Assembly: GCA_964428905.1 (NCBI GenBank)
Contig: CAYSAA010000165.1
Location: 1 to 5,024 of the forward strand
From: CAYSAA01 sp964428905
GTDB lineage: Bacteria > Atribacterota > Phoenicimicrobiia > Phoenicimicrobiales > Stramentimicrobiaceae
DNA: 5,024 bases
Direction of reading: 5' to 3'
Of the stretch, positions 1 through 5,024 are shown piece after piece. Made by a program: the position numbers and the translations under genes. Position 1 is the first letter of the stretch. Every line of letters starts with the position of its first letter. Below the pieces are notes generated by a model that had not been told where the DNA came from, did not search any database, and worked only from the letters and a program-made list of their open reading frames with translations.

Positions 1-14
1 AATTAACGATTACA

Positions 15-782
15 TCATAAATTCAGGCTATCTATCCATTTTTTTAGATGATTTTGAGAAGGATTATGTTTTAATTCAAAAGATACATCTGTTATAGAAA
101 TATAATGGTTACGAATGGCCCAATAGTCACTGTTATTTTCCATGATTCCCTCCGGTTGACTCCCCTCGATCCAGAAGTATTCCAGGTGATTAGATTTATA
201 GATACTTCTAATGAATTTTTGATGAAAGACATGAGCAAGTTTCGTTAATTTAATACCTTTTATCTCTGAGTAAGGTATGTTCGGAATATTAATATTTAAA
301 ACCTTTGGCTGTCTATAATTTTTTGCAGGCAATGTTGGCATAATTTTCTCCATCACCTTAATAGCTGAGGAGTATAGAGGGTCTTCTTTTTGGTCAATAG
401 AAACAGCAATAGAGAAGATATCATGAAAAGCACCTTCTATAGCAGCACCAACCGTTCCGGAATAAAATATATCCTTTCCCAGATTTGCACCGGCATTAAT
501 CCCTGAAATGACCAGATCAGGTTTTTCATTCCCAAATATTTTATCAAGGGCAATCATAACACAATCTACTGGTGTTCCGCTTAATTCATATCCGTATAAA
601 TCTTGACCTGACCATATTTTTCGACACCTGAGCATTTGATAAATACTTGCAGAACAACCAGAACCGCTTCTTTCCCTATCAGGAGCAACCACAACAACCT
701 TTCCAAAATTTTCCAGGCATGTTTTTAATTTTTTTAAACCTGCTGCATTGATACTATCATCATTGGTTAATAATATTTTCAA
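15..782 (-). CDS. surE: SurE, 5'/3'-nucleotidase (survival protein E)
   Basis: SurE is a cytoplasmic, metal-dependent phosphatase. It removes phosphate from nucleoside 5'- and 3'-monophosphates and, in some species, from short polyphosphate. The 255-residue product is of normal family length. The N-terminus MKILLTNDD supplies the metal-binding aspartates D8 and D9. The APDRERSG segment (33-40) places S39 at the usual metal/phosphate position. SGINAGANLG (93-102) contributes N96, and YSGTVGAAIEG (107-117) completes the signature. The start is TTG, not ATG: the canonical N-terminus begins exactly there, and the ATG four bases upstream is out of frame and soon stopped. The start overlaps the TGA of the upstream dehydrogenase gene by four bases (TTGA), with a weak GAGAG about 7 bases before it. 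Expression therefore probably depends on translational coupling. The position usually held by His or Asn after the RSG motif is Cys43 here, which looks like tolerated variation. The family assignment is secure, but the physiological substrate cannot be read from the sequence. Confidence 0.95.
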   Translation of the reverse strand: MKILLTNDDSINAAGLKKLKTCLENFGKVVVVAPDRERSGSGCSASIYQMLRCRKIWSGQDLYGYELSGTPVDCVMIALDKIFGNEKPDLVISGINAGANLGKDIFYSGTVGAAIEGAFHDIFSIAVSIDQKEDPLYSSAIKVMEKIMPTLPAKNYRQPKVLNINIPNIPYSEIKGIKLTKLAHVFHQKFIRSIYKSNHLEYFWIEGSQPEGIMENNSDYWAIRNHYISITDVSFELKHNPSQNHLKKWIDSLNL

Positions 783-2176
783 TCATTTACTCTCATTCTT
801 TTTTTTATTTCCCTTGCTGCAATTACACCGGATATGGAAGCCTGAATCAAACCTCTGGTAATACCGGCTCCGTCGCCAATAGCAAAAAGATTTTTTACTT
901 TTGTCTCAAGATATTGAGATAATGCTAACCTTGCTGAATAAAACTTCACTTCTGCCCCATATAACAAGGTTTGTTCATGGAATACACCGGGTGCGATTTT
1001 ATCTAAAGCCTTTAACATTTCAATAATATCACTAAGTATCCTATAAGGCAGAACAAAACTCAAGTCTCCTGGGGTAGCACTTTTTAGGGTAGGTGTAATA
1101 ATAGAATGGCTTATTCTGGCAGGAGTTGATCTTCTTCCTGATATCAGGTCACCTAAACGCTGTATGATTACACCTCCACTTAAAATATTAGCCAAATTAG
1201 CAATATGTTTTCCATAGGCAATGGGTTCTTTAAAAGGGTCTGTAAATGTAGTACTAACAAGTAGTGCAAAATTGGAATTATCCGAATTTTTGTTTCTATA
1301 GCTATGTCCGTTCACTGTTGTAATTCCCTCATTATATTCCATAACTACCTCGCCATGGGGGCACATACAAAAGGTCCGGACTTTATCATCAAATAAAGAG
1401 GTATAGTAAATCAATTTTGATTCATAAATGACATCGGTTAGATGTTCTAAAGTAACCGCCGGAAGTTCCACTCTCACTCCTACATCTACAGGATTATTAA
1501 AAACTTTTAATTTAAATTCCAATGCCATCTTTTTCAGCCATTCAGCGCCTACTCTACCCGGTGATAGAATCACATATTTGCCATTAATGATTTCCCCTGT
1601 CTGGGTAACAACTCCTTTAATTTGATTATCTTCCTTGATGACTTCTTTGATTTCAACTGAAGTCCGTATTTCAATTTTTCCCTTTAGTAAATCATAAATA
1701 TTTTTTAAGATGGTAAAGCAATTCTCGGTACCCAAGTGTCGAACTTTGGCAGGGATAAATTTTAGATTTGCTTTTGCTGCCATTCTTTTGATAGAGTCAA
1801 GGTCTTCCTGGTTGGTACCATAAATATTTTCATCTGCACCAAATTGTAGATATATCTTATCTACATATTTTATCAGTTCTTCCAAGTCCTCTTCACTAAT
1901 ATAATCTGATAGGTATCCGCCGATGCTGCTGGTTAGATTTAATTTTCCATCACTAAAGGCACCTCCACCACCCCAACCGGATAATAATGAACAGGGATTG
2001 CAGTGCTGACAGGAAATATTTTGCTCTCTCATAGGGCATTTTCTTTCATCTATACTTTTACCCTTTTCCAAAATTAAGATATCGAGTCTCTGTTTGCTGT
2101 TTTTTAATAATTCCAATACAGCAAAAATACCTGCCGGTCCTGCTCCCACAATAACCACATCATATTGTTTGCTCAT
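779..2176 (-). CDS. Uncharacterised FAD-dependent dehydrogenase (COG2509-like)
   Basis: This is a flavoprotein oxidoreductase of 465 residues, with no signal peptide or membrane segment seen, so it is presumably cytoplasmic. The N-terminal Rossmann motif VIVGAGPAG (8-16) binds FAD, and E37 at the end of the second strand should contact the adenosine ribose. A cysteine cluster follows (C47, C56, C59, C62), then the glycine-rich GWGGGGAFSDGK (67-78). The middle holds NPVDVGVRVE (228-237) and a CMC pair (270-272). The C-terminal FAIGDGAG (431-438) is the second FAD-binding segment. Overall layout matches the uncharacterised dehydrogenases grouped as COG2509; the substrate is unknown. I start at ATG 2176 because a good ribosome site, AAGGTGAG, lies 4 bases upstream. 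A GTG three codons earlier sits inside that site and would lack its own. The gene follows a terminator and overlaps surE by four bases. The flavoprotein call is firm, but the exact family is less so. Such proteins are sometimes annotated as geranylgeranyl reductase-like, which I see no specific reason to adopt. Confidence 0.82.
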   Translation of the reverse strand: MSKQYDVVIVGAGPAGIFAVLELLKNSKQRLDILILEKGKSIDERKCPMREQNISCQHCNPCSLLSGWGGGGAFSDGKLNLTSSIGGYLSDYISEEDLEELIKYVDKIYLQFGADENIYGTNQEDLDSIKRMAAKANLKFIPAKVRHLGTENCFTILKNIYDLLKGKIEIRTSVEIKEVIKEDNQIKGVVTQTGEIINGKYVILSPGRVGAEWLKKMALEFKLKVFNNPVDVGVRVELPAVTLEHLTDVIYESKLIYYTSLFDDKVRTFCMCPHGEVVMEYNEGITTVNGHSYRNKNSDNSNFALLVSTTFTDPFKEPIAYGKHIANLANILSGGVIIQRLGDLISGRRSTPARISHSIITPTLKSATPGDLSFVLPYRILSDIIEMLKALDKIAPGVFHEQTLLYGAEVKFYSARLALSQYLETKVKNLFAIGDGAGITRGLIQASISGVIAAREIKKRMRVND

Positions 2177-2188
2177 TCCTCTCACCTT
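2177..2188 (-). promoter_or_regulatory. Ribosome binding site deciding the dehydrogenase start
   Basis: On the minus strand, AAGGTGAG (2181-2188) stands four bases before ATG 2176 and matches the 16S anti-Shine-Dalgarno well. The alternative in-frame GTG at 2183-2185 is part of this motif. Initiating there would put the motif on top of the start codon, so the ATG is the better start. Confidence 0.75.
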
Positions 2189-2237
2189 CTTAAATCAATA
2201 TTAATTACGATAAGAAAAAAACTCCTGATAAAATAAT

Positions 2238-2258
2238 AAAAAAACGCCCTAAAGGACG
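2238..2258 (-). terminator. Rho-independent terminator after thrC
   Basis: Read on the minus strand, CGTCC-TTTA-GGGCG forms a five-base-pair stem (2254-2258 with 2245-2249) and a four-base loop, followed at once by seven T residues. One pair is a G-U wobble in minus-strand RNA but would be a C-A mismatch in plus-strand RNA, so the structure fits minus-strand transcription. It lies about 100 bases past the thrC stop and 60 bases before the dehydrogenase start, which separates those two transcription groups. The stem is short, so some read-through is plausible. Confidence 0.75.
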
Positions 2259-2259
2259 G

Positions 2260-2274
2260 TATCATAGCATGATA
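2260..2274. repeat. Perfect 6+3+6 palindrome beside the terminator
   Basis: TATCAT-AGC-ATGATA is a perfect inverted repeat one base away from the terminator stem. A second, smaller palindrome, TTCAT-A-ATGAA, lies seven bases further at 2281-2291. The first could be a small hairpin in the thrC 3' end, a protein-binding site, or chance in AT-rich sequence. Nothing in the window identifies a cognate regulator. Confidence 0.35.
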
Positions 2275-2358
2275 TTTAGCTTCATAATGAACATTAGATG
2301 TTTGGTATACATAGTAAAATAGGCTTATCTATAAAAAATCTAAATTGTCTACGCAAAT

Positions 2359-3588
2359 TTATTTTTCTAATATTGATGCTATCTTTTCTTTTATATGATT
2401 CAACAAACATGTTTCCATAGTAAAGGAATGTTTTTGCAAAACCCCGGTATATTTTAGGCCGGAACCAGTAATAATTGCCACACAACGGTCTCTTTTAAGC
2501 AAGCTACCTTTATCCCTCAACTTTTTAATAGCAGCCAGAGCTACTGCTGCAGCAGGCTGAGAGAAAAGGCCTTCCTTTGCCAGAAAACGCTGGAATCTAA
2601 GTGCCTCTTGATCAGAAACAGTGATAACCATCCCATCATATAATCTAAGTTTCCGCAACAGCTCATTTCCACTGGGTGGGAAGGGATTGGCAATGGCATG
2701 ATCAATAGCAGTAGGATTAGCAATAGGAGAAATTTTATCATGATTGTTCATCCATGCCTGATAGATAGGAGCGCATCCTTCTAATTGTGCACAAATAATT
2801 TTGGGCAAACGGCTAATCAACCCTCGTTGATAAAATTCCAGGAAACCCTTAATAATTCCTCTTGCATTTCCACCTGAACTAGTTGGAATTATAATGTATT
2901 CAGGGATATCATAATTTAATTGCTCACAAATTTCAAAGGCAATACTCTTTGAACCTTCTACCCGGAAGGGCACATCTGAATTCAAAAAATAAATACCCAT
3001 TTCTTGGCCTATTTTTAAACTTTCATAATATAGCTGTCCATAATCACCTTTTACCTTAATAAGAATCGGATTGTAAATTAAGATGGGTTGTATCTTCTCT
3101 AAAGGCATATCAGCACTTACCAAAATAAAAGTTTGTAAATTAGCACGTGCGCCATAGGCCGCCACTGAAACAGCCATATTACCGCTGGATACAGTTCCGA
3201 TTTGTTTATACCCAAGACTTATAGCATGGTTTAAACAGATAAAGGTTCCCCTGTCTTTAAATGACCATGTTGGATTAACGGTTTCATTCTTGAAATATAG
3301 CGTATCCAAATCTAAGATCGAGGATAGATAATTTGCTTGAATTAATGGTGTAAACCCTTCTTTTAAAGATAACGGTTGGTTAGTTCTGGGTAAGGTATAA
3401 AACGAAGCATATTTACTTAAAATATCATGGTCTAAAATACCAGTATGGAGCGAAGTATTTTTTTCAAACTTCTCCTCCGATGTAATCTTGACTTCCAGTG
3501 GTTCGAAGCAATCATCACAACGGGGAAAGCTTCTGTCCAGCGAGTATTTTTTCTGGCATCCTGTACAAACTAAATATCCCTTGGCCAA
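2359..3588 (-). CDS. thrC: Threonine synthase (PLP-dependent, N-terminal zinc ribbon)
   Basis: Threonine synthase converts O-phosphohomoserine to L-threonine, the last step of threonine biosynthesis, in the cytoplasm. With the start at TTG 3588 the product has 409 residues. Residues 8-27 form a probable zinc ribbon with cysteines C8, C11, C24 and C27. WSFKDRG (108-114) carries the PLP Schiff-base lysine K111. SSGNM (134-138) and SSGGN (237-241) are the usual glycine/serine loops around the cofactor. FRVEGSKSIAFEI (208-220) resembles the phosphate-substrate segment typical of threonine synthases, and TGSGLK (374-379) closes the fold. The open frame extends 30 codons further upstream, but that stretch is the tRNA-Pro gene. 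TTG 3588 is the only plausible start between the tRNA and the first ribbon cysteine, and the next in-frame ATG falls at residue 138. A weak GGGG ribosome site (3596-3599) lies 7 bases before it. The related cysteate synthase of methanogens is a less likely alternative. No hom or thrB is in view. Confidence 0.9.
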   Translation of the reverse strand: MAKGYLVCTGCQKKYSLDRSFPRCDDCFEPLEVKITSEEKFEKNTSLHTGILDHDILSKYASFYTLPRTNQPLSLKEGFTPLIQANYLSSILDLDTLYFKNETVNPTWSFKDRGTFICLNHAISLGYKQIGTVSSGNMAVSVAAYGARANLQTFILVSADMPLEKIQPILIYNPILIKVKGDYGQLYYESLKIGQEMGIYFLNSDVPFRVEGSKSIAFEICEQLNYDIPEYIIIPTSSGGNARGIIKGFLEFYQRGLISRLPKIICAQLEGCAPIYQAWMNNHDKISPIANPTAIDHAIANPFPPSGNELLRKLRLYDGMVITVSDQEALRFQRFLAKEGLFSQPAAAVALAAIKKLRDKGSLLKRDRCVAIITGSGLKYTGVLQKHSFTMETCLLNHIKEKIASILEK

Positions 3589-3595
3589 TGGTTTT

Positions 3596-3599
3596 CCCC
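3596..3599 (-). promoter_or_regulatory. Weak ribosome binding site for thrC
   Basis: GGGG on the minus strand stands 7 bases before TTG 3588, within the 28-base stretch that separates the tRNA CCA end from thrC. It pairs only partly with the anti-Shine-Dalgarno sequence. The combination of a weak site and a TTG start suggests modest translation from a strong transcript. Confidence 0.45.
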
Positions 3600-3616
3600 A
3601 AATTGATTTAAAACTA

Positions 3617-3694
<78 letters not shown>

Positions 3695-3716
3695 ACTTTT
3701 TCTTCAGCACAAATAT

Positions 3717-3745
3717 ATTATACAGGAGCAGGCTTATTCTATCAA
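3717..3745 (-). promoter_or_regulatory. Sigma-70 type promoter of tRNA-Pro and thrC
   Basis: On the minus strand, TTGATA (3740-3745) and a perfect TATAAT (3717-3722) are separated by exactly 17 bases, close to the housekeeping sigma factor consensus. The -10 box ends 22 bases before the first tRNA base, so transcription should start about 15 bases upstream of the mature 5' end. No other promoter or terminator is visible between here and thrC, so this promoter probably drives both. Confidence 0.85.
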
Positions 3746-3753
3746 CCATATAA

Positions 3754-3790
3754 CCTAAATAAATCAAATTTTACTAATTATTTATTTAAG
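3754..3790. repeat. AT-rich inverted repeat between dprA and the tRNA promoter
   Basis: Eleven-base arms (3754-3764 and 3780-3790) flank a 15-base loop. Nine pairs are perfect A-T, and the outer two become G-U and G-C when read as minus-strand RNA. It sits 22 bases after the dprA stop, where a terminator would be expected. It lacks both a GC-rich stem and a following T-tract, so it may be a weak terminator, an mRNA 3'-end hairpin, or a chance product of A/T-rich sequence. Confidence 0.4.
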
Positions 3791-3812
3791 TGATCATGCA
3801 ATATTGTTTATA

Positions 3813-4940
3813 TCATATTCGAATATATCTCTTTCCCTCAATCTCTCTAATATAATTTTTAAGTTCAAGAGATAAGAGTACTTCACTTACCTTTGCATGG
3901 GATAATTCCGTTAAATCTGTAATTTCATCAATATGCAAAGGTTCAATAGATATATATTCTAAAAAGTGCTTTTCATATTCATCTAAGTTTTCAAATACAA
4001 TTTTCTCTTGTTTTTGCTTTACGGTACTATTTTTACCTGTTTCCAGTTCATCTCTTTCCCTGAATTCTTCCAGAATATCCTGGTAATTGTTAACCAGTTT
4101 AGCACCCTGTTTGATTAGATTATGACATCCTTTGGAAAGAGAAGAATGGATACTGCCTGGAATTGCAAATACCTCTTTACCCTGATCGAGTGCAAAATCA
4201 GCAGTTATTAAAGCCCCACTTTTTTCAGCGGCTTCCACAACTAAGGTACCCAAAGTTAAACCACTAATAATTCTATTTCTGCGGGGAAAATTACCTTTTT
4301 CGGGTTCGGTATGTATTGGGAATTCAGAAAGAATTGCACCATTTTCTCTAATGCGATAAGTCAATGACTTATTTTCTGCCGGATAGATTCTGTCAATACC
4401 ACATCCTAAAATTGCTATTGTCAGTCCTCCCGCCTCCAGTGAACCAATATGTGCGTTGGTGTCAATTCCTCTTGCCAGTCCACTGATAATAACATAACCA
4501 CGAGAGGACAATTCACCCGCTATTTCCCGGGCAATCCTTCTACCATAATAAGTTGCCTTTCTGGAGCCAACAATAGCTATTCCTTTCTTTTGTTTCATAA
4601 TTTCAACAAAGTTTCCCTGATAATAAATAACAGGTGGCGGGTCATAGATGTCCTTAAGTAGGGCTGGATACCCCTCATCTTTTATAGTAATTACCTTGAC
4701 CTTCATTCTGTCTAATAAAGCCAGTTCACTGTCAGGATCTATTTTTTGTCTTTCCCGTTCTATTTTTTGCCAGCTCTTTGCACTGATATGCAATATTTTC
4801 ATGATATTTTTTGTACTGGAGCTGCTATGCCAGGCTTCTTCAAGGGAAGAAAAGGCCTTAATTAAGTTGGAAAAACGGATTGGCCCGATTTCTTTAACCT
4901 TATTCCAGGCTAACCAATATTTTAATTCCTGTTCCTTCAT
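3813..4940 (-). CDS. dprA: DprA/Smf, DNA-processing protein
   Basis: DprA binds incoming single-stranded DNA during natural transformation and loads RecA onto it. It is also widespread in bacteria not known to be transformable. The product has 375 residues, normal for the full-length form. Residues 1-100 form the helical N-terminal region, with KVKEIGPIRF (14-23) resembling a helix-hairpin-helix. The extended Rossmann domain follows: IVGSRKAT (123-130), SGLARGID (153-160), LGCGIDRIYP (178-187), FPRRNRIISGL (218-228), EKSGALITA (239-247), and PGSIHS (261-266) leading to SKGCHNLIKQGA (269-280). After a charged linker (about 290-315), residues 316-375 form a winged-helix domain of the type often found at the DprA C-terminus. 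The ATG start is preceded by a moderate AGGTAGAG about 9 bases upstream. The gene begins 42 bases after the apparent end of another minus-strand reading frame and may be cotranscribed with it. The usual neighbour topA is not downstream; a tRNA gene follows instead. Confidence 0.96.
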   Translation of the reverse strand: MKEQELKYWLAWNKVKEIGPIRFSNLIKAFSSLEEAWHSSSSTKNIMKILHISAKSWQKIERERQKIDPDSELALLDRMKVKVITIKDEGYPALLKDIYDPPPVIYYQGNFVEIMKQKKGIAIVGSRKATYYGRRIAREIAGELSSRGYVIISGLARGIDTNAHIGSLEAGGLTIAILGCGIDRIYPAENKSLTYRIRENGAILSEFPIHTEPEKGNFPRRNRIISGLTLGTLVVEAAEKSGALITADFALDQGKEVFAIPGSIHSSLSKGCHNLIKQGAKLVNNYQDILEEFRERDELETGKNSTVKQKQEKIVFENLDEYEKHFLEYISIEPLHIDEITDLTELSHAKVSEVLLSLELKNYIREIEGKRYIRI

Positions 4941-4982
4941 TATTTCGTTCTCTACCTGATTTTTAAAATTATTGTTTATGTT

Positions 4983-5024
4983 TTAATACAAACCTTTACT
5001 TACCAAAATATTAATTTCATCACC
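4983..5024 (-). CDS. Probable 3' end of an upstream gene (partial)
   Basis: The minus strand is open from the window edge for 13 codons (GDEINILVSKGLY) and ends in TAA at 4983-4985, 42 bases before dprA. The composition looks protein-like and the spacing fits an operon. The other two minus-strand frames hit stops within this stretch. Too little is present to name a product, and a chance open frame of this length is possible. Confidence 0.4.
   Translation of the reverse strand, partial: GDEINILVSKGLY

Noticed and set aside
1428..1625. Plus-strand open frame within the dehydrogenase gene
   Set aside because: It is antisense to a well-supported flavoprotein gene and shows no motif or start signal of its own.
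2186..2237. A promoter for the dehydrogenase-surE pair just after the terminator
   Set aside because: TAATAT is present as a possible -10 box, but no acceptable -35 lies at the right distance, so I did not list it.
2294..2741. Two minus-strand small open frames overlapping the end of thrC in another frame
   Set aside because: They lie inside thrC or across its stop codon, have no ribosome site and encode nothing recognisable. The leucine-rich stretch in one reflects thrC codons read out of frame.
4449..4959. Two overlapping plus-strand open frames opposite dprA
   Set aside because: Both are antisense to conserved DprA coding sequence. Their hydrophobic-looking translation is what the complement of this gene would give.

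Overview
The window is compact, AT-rich bacterial chromosome. It encodes ordinary housekeeping proteins, and everything I can support lies on the minus strand. The threonine synthase has an N-terminal zinc-ribbon, there is a SurE nucleotidase, and there is an uncharacterised FAD-dependent dehydrogenase of a type common in anaerobes. Together with the low GC, these suggest an anaerobic bacterium, possibly of a deep or thermophile-related lineage. That is inference, and the window does not settle the phylum. The tRNA carries an encoded CCA end.

In transcription order (right to left) the layout is as follows. At 4983-5024 there is the probable last 13 codons of an upstream gene. dprA (3813-4940) encodes a DNA-processing/transformation protein. 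A 118-base gap (3695-3812) holds an AT-rich inverted repeat and a near-consensus sigma-70 promoter. A tRNA-Pro with anticodon GGG follows (3617-3694). thrC, threonine synthase, starts only 28 bases after the tRNA CCA, at a TTG codon (2359-3588). A 182-base gap (2177-2358) holds two small palindromes and a Rho-independent terminator. Next come an FAD-dependent dehydrogenase (779-2176) and surE (15-782). The surE TTG start overlaps the dehydrogenase stop codon.

There appear to be three transcription groups. These are dprA with whatever lies upstream, tRNA-Pro plus thrC driven by the tRNA promoter, and the dehydrogenase-surE pair, which is probably translationally coupled. The most notable point is the tRNA-Pro/thrC arrangement. 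The open frame of thrC runs backward through the whole tRNA, so a longest-ORF gene call would wrongly add about 30 residues translated from tRNA sequence. I found no mobile element, CRISPR array, defence system or clearly novel system.
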